Source of the DNA: Acidobacteriaceae bacterium | GTDB lineage: Bacteria > Acidobacteriota > Terriglobia > Terriglobales > Acidobacteriaceae | Reading direction: 5' to 3' | Assembly: GCA_003133425.1 (NCBI GenBank) | Contig: PKXI01000030.1 | Location: forward strand, 1-30,060 | DNA length: 30,060 nt | Shown here: piece after piece, positions 8,347-15,787 of the stretch | Layout of the letters: every line of letters starts with the position of its first letter | Numbering within the stretch: position 1 is the first letter of the stretch | The notes under the pieces: generated by a model | What the model saw: the letters and a program-made list of their open reading frames with translations, nothing else | What the model was told of the DNA's origin: nothing | Database searches by the model: none | Program-made: the position numbers and the translations under genes

Positions 8347-8376
8347 TTGCAGAATGCCAATTTCCTCTGCTATAAT
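8347..8376 (+). promoter_or_regulatory. Sigma-70-like promoter before the NusG-like gene
   Basis: TTGCAG (8347-8352) is separated by 18 bases from a perfect TATAAT (8371-8376). It points to the NusG-like gene and would leave a leader of about 420 bases before the ATG at 8804. Confidence 0.55.
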
Positions 8377-8383
8377 AAACCCG

Positions 8384-8803
8384 TGACGCGAATTGGCAGA
8401 TTTCCACACTCCTTGACGCTATCCAAGAGAAGAGCAATGGCTTACTCTTACTTATAAGAAACACATCCGCAATCAGTATCACTCTGAGCAAGTATTCTCA
8501 CGGCACCAGGAGCATTGGTACTGAACGGACTAGAAAAATATGATTTAAGGGCATCTGAACCTGGCTCCCGGACTGCTTGCTTTTTGTTATCCCAGACAGC
8601 GTTTTCAAGGGAATGTTGAAGATGCGGTTCTGTTTGGCGCCGACTTGCTAAGTCAGCATGGCGAAGCCTTGCGCAAGACGGTCTTCAGGAGATCCGTGCA
8701 TGCAGCCAACCGATAGAGCCCGGAAGTTGACCTCTGAGGCGTTTGCAGGGCGCCCAGGCGAGAAACGAGACAGCCAGTGAGCCCGCAAGTTCAGGACAGC
8801 AGA
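8384..8803 (+). other. Long leader of the antiterminator gene with short inverted repeats
   Basis: No protein gene is seen in this stretch. It holds GACTT-gct-AAGTC (8642-8654), the palindrome CTTGCGCAAG (8668-8677) overlapping AAGAC-g-GTCTT (8675-8685), and GGGCGCCC (about 8747-8754). If transcribed from the promoter at 8347-8376 it would be a structured 5' untranslated region. No known riboswitch or JUMPstart/ops motif was recognised. Confidence 0.4.
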
Positions 8804-9352
8804 ATGGGCTCCGATGCATGCCTCATCCCGGCTGCCATGGATGGGTCAGCGGACCGCAGGTGGTATGCCGTCTTTACTCTTCCGCAAAACGAAAAGTCCG
8901 CCGCAAGGCAACTTGCGCTGCGGGAGGTTGAATCATTTCTCCCGACCTACGAAACGGTCAGAGTTTGGAAGAACCGGCAACGTGTTCGAACTGTACTTCC
9001 CTTGTTCCCATCGTACTTATTCGTACATATAAACTGTCGGCAGCGCGGCAACGTGCTGCAGTCGCCCGGGGTCATTCACATAGTCGGCAACAACCGGGAA
9101 CAGGTGCCGGTTCCGGATGCAGAGATCGAATTGCTTCGCTCCGGCGTTCGGGGTCGGAACGTGGAGCCGTACCGGGAGCTTGTGGTAGGCAAGAAGGTCC
9201 GCATCAAGAGCGGCTCGATGCAGGGCCTGCAGGGTATTTTGGTTCGAAAAGGCAATGGACTGCGATTCGTTCTCGCCCTCGAGATGATTAACCAATTTGC
9301 CGCAATCGAAGTTGGCGCCGAAGATCTGGAATATGTAGCGGAGCAAAGCTAG
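8804..9352 (+). CDS. NusG-like transcription antiterminator (UpxY/RfaH type), 182 aa
   Basis: The N-terminal NGN domain is plain: RRWYAVFTLPQNEKSAARQL, then ESFLPTYETVRVWKNRQR, then PLFPSYLFVHI and PGVIHIVG. A C-terminal KOW domain follows (VGKKVRIKSGSMQGLQGILVRK). General NusG is normally encoded next to rplK, whereas a copy in front of a polysaccharide locus is typical of the specialised paralogues UpxY, LoaP and RfaH. These ride on RNA polymerase and let it read through terminators in long operons. I choose the ATG at 8804 because AGGA lies 7 bases before it; a GTG at 8777 would add nine residues. The family call is strong; the target, presumably the operon downstream, is inference. Confidence 0.85.
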   Translation: MGSDACLIPAAMDGSADRRWYAVFTLPQNEKSAARQLALREVESFLPTYETVRVWKNRQRVRTVLPLFPSYLFVHINCRQRGNVLQSPGVIHIVGNNREQVPVPDAEIELLRSGVRGRNVEPYRELVVGKKVRIKSGSMQGLQGILVRKGNGLRFVLALEMINQFAAIEVGAEDLEYVAEQS

Positions 9353-9508
9353 CGCGCCCCGACAAAAAACATCCAGGCCAGCAGTAAACCTGCCATTTTG
9401 CGGTGCTACCCTGCACGCCGCCATCCTTGAGGCAATCGCTCCGGATAACCTGAGAACTGCATGACGGTGCCGGCGATTGTGTCAGCGTGGGAGCATGTAA
9501 CGCGCTAT

Positions 9509-9619
9509 AGCATTTTCGGAATTGGTGTAGACCGAAGGCACGATGCTAAGTGGCTTTTTCCTCAAGAAAAAGCCACCTTTCAATGCTCTTAAAAAGTCTA
9601 TGTGTATTCCGAAAATGCT
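9509..9619. mobile_element. MITE-like nested palindrome
   Basis: AGCATTTTCGGAAT (9509-9522) is a perfect 14-bp inverted match to ATTCCGAAAATGCT (9606-9619). Inside, GTGGCTTTTTC (9550-9560) and GAAAAAGCCAC (9566-9576) form an 11-bp perfect hairpin with loop CTCAA. The arms between also match partly, with TAGAC on both sides. TA dinucleotides flank the outer ends. About 111 bp, no coding capacity and terminal inverted repeats next to TA fit a non-autonomous element mobilised by an IS630/Tc1-type transposase. No T-run follows the inner hairpin, so a simple terminator is less likely. Confidence 0.6.
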
Positions 9620-9769
9620 CTAATGTTGCCAAGCAGCCTTTGTAGACACAAGACCAAATCCATTCCAATTGTGCTCCGTGAGTACCCCTCCAACGGGCAC
9701 CATCAAAGATCAACAGCCCATTGAGAGCAGACTTAACGGCTTGCTGCCAATGTCCCGGTCTTGACGCGC

Positions 9770-9775
9770 AAGGAG
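9770..9775 (+). promoter_or_regulatory. Ribosome binding site fixing the TetR start
   Basis: AAGGAG lies 5 bases before the ATG at 9781 and decides against an upstream in-frame start at 9721, which has no such site. Confidence 0.75.
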
Positions 9776-9780
9776 CGACG

Positions 9781-10440
9781 ATGCCATTACAAGTCAAGAG
9801 CTCAACCCAGAAAGAAAAAATCGTCGCAGCCGCATCGCAGCTTTTTGCGCGCCAGGGATATCACGGGACCAGCACACGCGAAATTGCCCGCCTTGCCGAC
9901 GTAAGCGAAAACACTATCTTTCGCCATTTTGAACGCAAGGATGACCTGTTCTGGTCCGCCTTGCGCGCGCGCAGTTCGGTGATGAAGTTTCGCCGGGACT
10001 TGCTAGAGGGTCTGGCGGAAGCCGAAGCTCCGGAAATAATCTTGCCGAAGATCATCGAGTTTCTTACCGACATCCTCAATTACTCGCCGGAACTGCTGCG
10101 GCTGATCGCGGTGGCATTGCTTGAGATGCAATGGAAGGCCGATATTTTCTGCGACGAGTGTCTCTCGCCGGCCTTTTCAGCGATCAGCAAGTATATGGCG
10201 ATGAACGTTCAGAACGGCAAGGTCCGCAACCTGGATCCGACTATGGTCACCGCGGCATTGACGACGATGGTGTTGGTGCATCCCTGGCTCTCCAGGCATT
10301 CTTCGTCGGATAAGACCATCTATACCGATTCCCGAGCAGCAGCGCGCGCCTACACAGCGTTCTGGCTCGATGTCCTGGCACCAAGGCCTGCAATATACGA
10401 ACGGCAGTCCGGTTCAGAGGCCGGGAGGTCAGTACGCTGA
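9781..10440 (+). CDS. TetR/AcrR-family transcriptional regulator, 219 aa
   Basis: The N-terminal DNA-binding domain is typical: KEKIVAAASQLFARQGYHGTSTREIA, then RLADVSENTIFRHFERKDDLF, with the helix-turn-helix at about residues 25-55. The C-terminal part (80-210) is a helical ligand and dimerisation domain without recognisable ligand specificity. It starts at ATG 9781 behind a strong AAGGAG. It sits directly before the polysaccharide export gene, about 85 bases away, on the same strand, so it may be the local regulator of the locus or its first gene. TetR proteins usually repress their own and neighbouring promoters and release DNA on binding a small ligand; that ligand cannot be guessed here. 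Confidence 0.9.
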   Translation: MPLQVKSSTQKEKIVAAASQLFARQGYHGTSTREIARLADVSENTIFRHFERKDDLFWSALRARSSVMKFRRDLLEGLAEAEAPEIILPKIIEFLTDILNYSPELLRLIAVALLEMQWKADIFCDECLSPAFSAISKYMAMNVQNGKVRNLDPTMVTAALTTMVLVHPWLSRHSSSDKTIYTDSRAAARAYTAFWLDVLAPRPAIYERQSGSEAGRSVR

Positions 10441-10525
10441 ACCATCAAGCTCCCGCACTGGCTGGCCGGCGCGGCCATTGATAAGCAATACTCACGGGGT
10501 ACTTTCCGGCAAACGCCAACTTGAA

Positions 10526-12979
10526 ATGAAGAACTGCTTTCGCCTTATGATCAAGAGAATATCTATCTCGCTCTTCCTCTCCGGCGCGCTTTGCGCGGGC
10601 CAATCTGTATTGACTACGCCGTCCGTCGGAGCCCCGTCAGATCCAACAAACGCGCATGCGGGGGCCCCCGACACTGGGCAAGCTCCCCTTCAGGGGCCGG
10701 ACCAGGTCTCCGTCGATCGCACTCCCGGTACTAGAGCCCCATTGACGCGAAATCTTCCCGATGCTGAGGAGCCCACCGCAGTGCCCAGCCCCACGCGTAT
10801 CATCGGGCCGGTCACAGCACGGTCAGAATTTGAACAGTATGCAGAGGATGCGACAGGGCGCCGACTCCCGGTGTACGGCCGACAGCTCTTCGACCAGGTC
10901 CCAACGACGTTCGCGCCGGTCGAGAATGTGCCTGTTCCGGCCGACTACGTAATCGGACCGGGAGATCAACTGCTGATCCGGGTATGGGGAAAGATCGAAC
11001 TCGATTCTCGCGTAACCGTGGACAGAAATGGACAGATCAATCTGCCCAGGGTTGGGACGTTGACCGTGGCAGGCTTGCGCTATGAGCAAGTCGAAGGGTA
11101 TCTGCATTCGGCCATCAACGCTCTTTTCAAGGACTTTGAGCTAAATGTTACTTTGGGCCAGCTTCGCTCCATCCAGATCTTTGTCCTGGGCGACGCCCGG
11201 CAGCCAGGCGCCTACACGGTCAGTTCCCTGAGTACCCTTGTGGATGCGCTCTTCGCCTCTGGGGGGCCATCCGCAACTGGAAGCATGCGCCGTATTCAAC
11301 TGCGCCGCAATGGACAGACCGCAATCGAGTTCGATCTCTACGATCTGATCGAAAAGGGCGATAAATCCCACGATGTCCGGCTGCTGCCGGGCGATGTGAT
11401 CTTTATCCCTCACATTGGACCCCAGATGGCCATCACCGGCGATGTGAACCAACCCGGCATCTATGAGCTCAAAGGGGAATCCACTGTCGAGGCGGCTCTT
11501 GAGAACGCGGGAGGAATCACCACTCTGGCCGACATCGAGCGGGTAGTGCTGGAACGGATTGAAAACCACAGCAGCCGGCATGTTGACGAATTCGCTCTCG
11601 ACGCGCCGGGAAAAGCCCGGTTAGTCAGAGATGGAGACCTGCTGCGCATCTTTCCACTTTCGCCGAAGTTTGCGAATGCCGTGACCTTGCGAGGCAATAT
11701 TTCCGAGCCCGGCCTTTATCCCTGGAAGGACGGAATGCGCGTGACGGACCTGATCCCTTCCCGGGCCTTCCTGATTACGCGCGACTATTGGAACCAGCAG
11801 AATCATCTTGTTCAACCTGGACCCAATCGTCCCTTCGCCAAGCGGGCCGCGGATGCACAAGGCAACCCGCTTATGGATGCAATCGGCAATCCACGCACGG
11901 ATGCGTTGGGGAATCCACGCACGGATGCGTTGGGGAATCCGGGCACGGGTTCCTTTGGGAGCCTCCGCCCCGATCAGCCGGAAGGCGCGGGTTCCAAGAC
12001 GGTTTCCTCCATCGGCAAGAACACGGCGGAGATCAACTGGGAATATGCGCTGATCGAGCGTCTCGACGAGCGCGATCTGAGCACGCGTTTGATCCCATTT
12101 CGGCTCGCTAGCGCAATCGACAATCCCGCATCTTCCGACAACCAGCTATTGAAGCCTGGAGACGTGGTCACTATCTTCTCGCGAGCAGATCTCGAATTGC
12201 CGATGGAAAAGCACGCTTCCTTTGTCCGGGTGGGTGGAGAGGTCAACGCGTCGGGCGTGTACCGAGTCAATCCCGGCGACACCTTGAGAGAAGTTGTCGA
12301 AAGGGCCGGGGGCCTTACGCCGCACTCATATCTCTACGCCTCCATACTTACCCGCGTGTCGACACGTCTCGCACAGGAGAAAGAACTCAAGCAAGCCTCC
12401 GAACAGATGCAAACGGAACTCGTTTCCAAATATGCGAATGCAACTCCGACAACCGGTCAGACAGCGGCCGACCAGCAGGCACAACTGGGCTTGCAGCAGG
12501 CTGCAATCGCGAGAATCTCTGCAATCCAGCCGACAGGCCGGATCGTTCTGGGAATGAAGCCTGGAGCTGCAACCGTCGAGGATATCCCGAACTTTCCACT
12601 TGAAGATGGAGATGCCTTCTATATTCCGCCTCAGCCCGCCACTGTTCAGGTAAGCGGTGCTGTATACAATGCCAATGCCTTCCGTTTTGAAGATCGGAAT
12701 CGGCTCAGCGCCTATCTCGACGCAGCCGGTGGTCCGGCAAGGGAGGCGGACGGAAAGCGCATTTTCGTGATCCGCGCCGATGGAACGGTAATCAGTCGGC
12801 AAAGCCGGAACAATCACACTCACGGCAACTTTGAGAACTTAACGATGTTTCCTGGAGATACAATTGTCGTCCCGCAAAAGCTCAAAACTTCAAACGGACT
12901 CCAGAACTTTGCAAATTACGCCCAAATTATCTCGGGAGCTGCCATGACGGGCGCCGTGCTTGCAACGGTACTCCCATAA
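10526..12979 (+). CDS. Wza-like polysaccharide export protein with several SLBB domains, 817 aa
   Basis: A signal peptide (about residues 1-26, MIKRISISLFLSGALCAG) is followed by a low-complexity Pro/Thr linker. A polysaccharide-export domain is at about 138-212 (DYVIGPGDQLLIRVWGKIE, DRNGQINLPRVG). At least four SLBB-type beta-grasp modules follow, with motifs such as VLGDARQPGAYTV (220), ITGDVNQPGIYEL (303), LRGNISEPGLYPW (388) and VGGEVNASGVYRV (569), and a last one near 700. It should form the outer-membrane or periplasmic export channel. ALC before AG is not a proper lipobox. Residues about 446-477 are a GNPxTDAxx tandem repeat. I start at ATG 10526; a longer frame from 10370 would overlap the TetR gene, and ATG 10547 is also possible. 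At about twice the length of Wza it belongs to the large SLBB class. Confidence 0.85.
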   Translation: MKNCFRLMIKRISISLFLSGALCAGQSVLTTPSVGAPSDPTNAHAGAPDTGQAPLQGPDQVSVDRTPGTRAPLTRNLPDAEEPTAVPSPTRIIGPVTARSEFEQYAEDATGRRLPVYGRQLFDQVPTTFAPVENVPVPADYVIGPGDQLLIRVWGKIELDSRVTVDRNGQINLPRVGTLTVAGLRYEQVEGYLHSAINALFKDFELNVTLGQLRSIQIFVLGDARQPGAYTVSSLSTLVDALFASGGPSATGSMRRIQLRRNGQTAIEFDLYDLIEKGDKSHDVRLLPGDVIFIPHIGPQMAITGDVNQPGIYELKGESTVEAALENAGGITTLADIERVVLERIENHSSRHVDEFALDAPGKARLVRDGDLLRIFPLSPKFANAVTLRGNISEPGLYPWKDGMRVTDLIPSRAFLITRDYWNQQNHLVQPGPNRPFAKRAADAQGNPLMDAIGNPRTDALGNPRTDALGNPGTGSFGSLRPDQPEGAGSKTVSSIGKNTAEINWEYALIERLDERDLSTRLIPFRLASAIDNPASSDNQLLKPGDVVTIFSRADLELPMEKHASFVRVGGEVNASGVYRVNPGDTLREVVERAGGLTPHSYLYASILTRVSTRLAQEKELKQASEQMQTELVSKYANATPTTGQTAADQQAQLGLQQAAIARISAIQPTGRIVLGMKPGAATVEDIPNFPLEDGDAFYIPPQPATVQVSGAVYNANAFRFEDRNRLSAYLDAAGGPAREADGKRIFVIRADGTVISRQSRNNHTHGNFENLTMFPGDTIVVPQKLKTSNGLQNFANYAQIISGAAMTGAVLATVLP
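11864..11959 (+). repeat. Four 24-bp tandem repeats inside the export gene
   Basis: Two perfect 24-bp copies (11888-11911 and 11912-11935) are flanked by one degenerate copy on each side (11864-11887 and 11936-11959). They encode GNPRTDAL-like octapeptides between two SLBB modules. The copy number can change without shifting the frame. Confidence 0.8.
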
Positions 12980-14268
12980 TGGCGATAGCGATGACAGGGA
13001 AAGACTTTTCCACCGAAGAAACGGCAGCGACAATGGACGGCATCTCCGCACCGAAGGTGCCCACCGATGGCTATGAAGTCAGTCTGATCGAAGTGTTCAC
13101 GCATCTCGCCCACCGCAAAGGCTTGATCACAAAAGTCACGGGTGCTGCCGCGTTGATTGGCCTGGTTCTCTGCTTTGTATTGCCGGTGAGATACACGGCA
13201 ACTACAAGAATCATGCCGCCACAGCAGACACAGTCGTCGGCCACGATGCTGATGAGCCAACTGACCGGCCTTGGCGGCGGCTCCCTGGCTGCGATGGCAG
13301 GTGGTGGAATGGGTCTGAAGAATCCCAACGATATATACGTGGGTTTGCTTACTTCACGGCCCATCGCCGATGCGATCATCCAAAAGTTCAGCCTGGAAAA
13401 GGAATACCGTGCCAAGGATATGACGGAAGCACGCAAGAAGCTGGCAGGTTTTACCGAGGTTACCTCTGAAAAGGCCGGATTCATCGCCGTCTCAGTTACG
13501 GATAAGGATAAGAAGCGCGTCGCTGAGATGGCGAACGCATATACCGACGAACTCCGCAATCTCACGAAGACCCTTGCTGTAACCGAAGCCTCGCAGCGCC
13601 GGCTCTTCTACGAGGAGCAGTTGAAGCAGGCCAGGGAGGCGTTGGTCTCAGCCGCACTTGCCTTCCAGCAGGTTCAACAGCAAAAAGGACTTGTCCAGTT
13701 GGACGCGCAGGCCAAAGCGATGATCGAAGGCCTTGCCGCCCTTCGCGCGCAGGTCGCAGCCAAACAGGTTGAGGTTCAGGCGCTTCGCTCGTATTCGACG
13801 GAGCAAAACCCCGAAGTGCAATTGGCAGAGAAAGAACTGGCTTCGCTCGAGTCCCAAGAGGCGCAACTTGAACAGAGCAATCACGGGCCGGGAATTGCCG
13901 GTCTTGGACTCGGAAATGTTCCCAGCGCAGGCCTGGAATATCTTCACGCCGAGCACGAACTGCAGTATCAGCAAGCCCTGTACGACATGCTGATGAAACA
14001 ATTTGACGCAGCCAGGCTGGATGAATCCAAAGACGCGACGACCATCCAGGTGGTAGAACCGGCGATTGAACCGGACGAAAAGTCGGCTCCGAGGCGCACT
14101 GCCATCTTGTTGCTCTTCACGAGCGCTGGAATCATTGCGGGATGCTCTCTGATTCTATTCCTGAGGTGGAAGGAACTTGTCCAGTCTGACCCTTGCACTG
14201 CCCGGCGGTTCCGGAATCTGAAAAACGCAGTCATGATAAGGCGCGCTGCAAGCGTCGATGAAACTTAG
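12979..14268 (+). CDS. Wzz-like chain-length determinant protein, 429 aa
   Basis: The Wzz N-terminal domain begins at about residue 32 (YEVSLIEVFTHLAHRKGLI), with the first transmembrane helix at about 52-70. A long periplasmic helical region follows, coiled-coil-like at about 195-290 (EEQLKQAREALVSAALAFQ). A Pro-rich segment (VVEPAIEPDEKSAPRR) precedes the second transmembrane helix at about 374-395. The short cytoplasmic tail has no Walker motifs, so it lacks the BY-kinase domain of Wzc. It probably sets polymer length together with the polymerase and contacts the export channel. Its ATG shares the last A of the preceding stop (TAATG), which suggests translational coupling with the export gene. 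An ATG at 12991 is a possible alternative. Confidence 0.88.
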   Translation: MAIAMTGKDFSTEETAATMDGISAPKVPTDGYEVSLIEVFTHLAHRKGLITKVTGAAALIGLVLCFVLPVRYTATTRIMPPQQTQSSATMLMSQLTGLGGGSLAAMAGGGMGLKNPNDIYVGLLTSRPIADAIIQKFSLEKEYRAKDMTEARKKLAGFTEVTSEKAGFIAVSVTDKDKKRVAEMANAYTDELRNLTKTLAVTEASQRRLFYEEQLKQAREALVSAALAFQQVQQQKGLVQLDAQAKAMIEGLAALRAQVAAKQVEVQALRSYSTEQNPEVQLAEKELASLESQEAQLEQSNHGPGIAGLGLGNVPSAGLEYLHAEHELQYQQALYDMLMKQFDAARLDESKDATTIQVVEPAIEPDEKSAPRRTAILLLFTSAGIIAGCSLILFLRWKELVQSDPCTARRFRNLKNAVMIRRAASVDET

Positions 14269-14315
14269 AACAGCCCTAAGTGGGTCAAGGTACCGATCGC
14301 TCCAAATTATCTCAC

Positions 14316-14348
14316 TTGGACTGCAGAACTCTATGAATTGCAGTCCAA
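14316..14348. promoter_or_regulatory. 10-bp hairpin before the flippase gene
   Basis: TTGGACTGCA (14316-14325) and TGCAGTCCAA (14339-14348) form a perfect stem with a 13-base loop. No T-run follows, so it is either a weak or attenuator-like terminator or an operator between the export genes and the flippase gene. Confidence 0.5.
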
Positions 14349-14478
14349 TCTCCCAGGAGAATGGGCAGACCAGGGAGAGAATAAGAAACCTGGGGCGCAC
14401 TCGCGTTGAATAACAGGCAGGTGTTTCAGTGAGCGAAAGAAGAGGATCTTCCTGTTCAGACAGGCGCGTCAGGCCGCT

Positions 14479-15786
14479 ATGAAGGTGGTGCGAGCAATTC
14501 ACTGGAGACGAATCCGACATAGCCCGCTCGTTCATAACGCGGTGTCGCTATCCGGAATGCAATTGGCTGGATACATAGCCCCGCTTGTCACCCTTCCCTA
14601 TTTGGCACGTATTCTGGGCCCAAGTCACTGGGGTTCGGTCGCACTTGCACAAGCGTTCGGGTTGTACACAACCATTGTGGTTGAATTCGGTTTTGCGCTC
14701 TCCGGGACACGTGAGATCGCTCGGCATCGAGGTGACCCCGAAAAGATCGGCGAAATCTTTATTGGAGTTATTGGTGCAAAGACAATTCTTTCCCTGTTGT
14801 GTCTATTGACTGCTAGCGCGGTCGTGGCCTGGGTGCCACAGTTCAGTGGCAATCGGGTGGCAATGTTCGCAGGAGCGTTGGCGGGAATCGCGCAGGGTTT
14901 CAATGTCGGGTGGTTCTACCTAGGGCTCGAGCGGATGCGTGTAGTCTCGATCGTCGATATCTCGAGCAAGGCTCTCTTTGCGACTTCGGTTTTCATATTC
15001 ATTCACTCGCCGAAGGATGATTGGCTCGTTCTATGCCTCCAATGCTTTTGGTACTCGGCGTCAGCATTGTTCCTTCTTGCCAATGTGTATCGGGAGTTTC
15101 CAATCTGCAAGCTCACGATAAGAAATGCGACGGAAACTCTTAAGGCCGCTACGGCGATATTTCTCTATAAGGGAACCATCACTCTATATACGACGGCCAA
15201 CACTCTTGTCTTGGGGCTATTTACTGCACCTGTCTCGGTTGCCTATTACGCCGCCGCAGAAAAAATCAATAACGTTCTTGTAAATACGACCATCCCAATT
15301 ACGCAAACTATCTATCCGAGAATGAACCATCTGATGGTGCATGATCCGAGGCAAGCAGAACAATTGGGCCGATATACTCTACTCTTCAGCGCTTGCCTGG
15401 GGTGTGTTCTTTCTCTCGCGTCATACGTCTGTGCGCCCTTTGGCGTAAGGCTTTTTCTCGGAAAGGGATATGAGACCGTTGTACCGGTGCTGCGAATTCT
15501 CTCATTGTCGTTGCCACTAGTGATATGCAATCTCACTTTGGGTTACCAGTTTATGCTCCCTCGCGGCCTCGATAAGCAGCTAAATGTGATCACGGTGATG
15601 GCTGGCATAGTTAATATCACGGCGCTAGCAATTCTCGTTCCCCGGTACGCTCATTTTGGAGTAGCATGGACTGTAATCCTGACCGAATCTCTGATCCTGA
15701 TTGCCTTGTCCGCAACTGTCCTTCGACATGCTCCGAATTTTATCTCGAGCGGCCCGGATGCAGTGAAAGTGGAGATCGCGGGTTGA
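14479..15786 (+). CDS. Wzx-like oligosaccharide flippase, 435 aa
   Basis: This is a polytopic membrane protein with roughly 12-14 hydrophobic helices from about residue 22 to 425. The start SLSGMQLAGYIAPLVTLPYLARILGPSHWGS with an early TREIAR segment is typical of the polysaccharide biosynthesis / MATE-like flippase family (RfbX/Wzx). It should flip undecaprenyl-linked repeat units from the cytoplasmic to the periplasmic face. The ATG at 14479 follows a weak AGG. The polymerase gene begins one base after its stop (TGATATG), so the two are likely co-translated. The substrate cannot be told from sequence. Confidence 0.88.
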   Translation: MKVVRAIHWRRIRHSPLVHNAVSLSGMQLAGYIAPLVTLPYLARILGPSHWGSVALAQAFGLYTTIVVEFGFALSGTREIARHRGDPEKIGEIFIGVIGAKTILSLLCLLTASAVVAWVPQFSGNRVAMFAGALAGIAQGFNVGWFYLGLERMRVVSIVDISSKALFATSVFIFIHSPKDDWLVLCLQCFWYSASALFLLANVYREFPICKLTIRNATETLKAATAIFLYKGTITLYTTANTLVLGLFTAPVSVAYYAAAEKINNVLVNTTIPITQTIYPRMNHLMVHDPRQAEQLGRYTLLFSACLGCVLSLASYVCAPFGVRLFLGKGYETVVPVLRILSLSLPLVICNLTLGYQFMLPRGLDKQLNVITVMAGIVNITALAILVPRYAHFGVAWTVILTESLILIALSATVLRHAPNFISSGPDAVKVEIAG

Positions 15787-15787
15787 T

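Noticed and set aside
9550..9576. Inner hairpin of the palindromic element as a plain intrinsic terminator for the NusG-like gene
   Set aside because: No T-run follows the stem and it is nested inside longer terminal repeats, so a mobile-element origin explains more.
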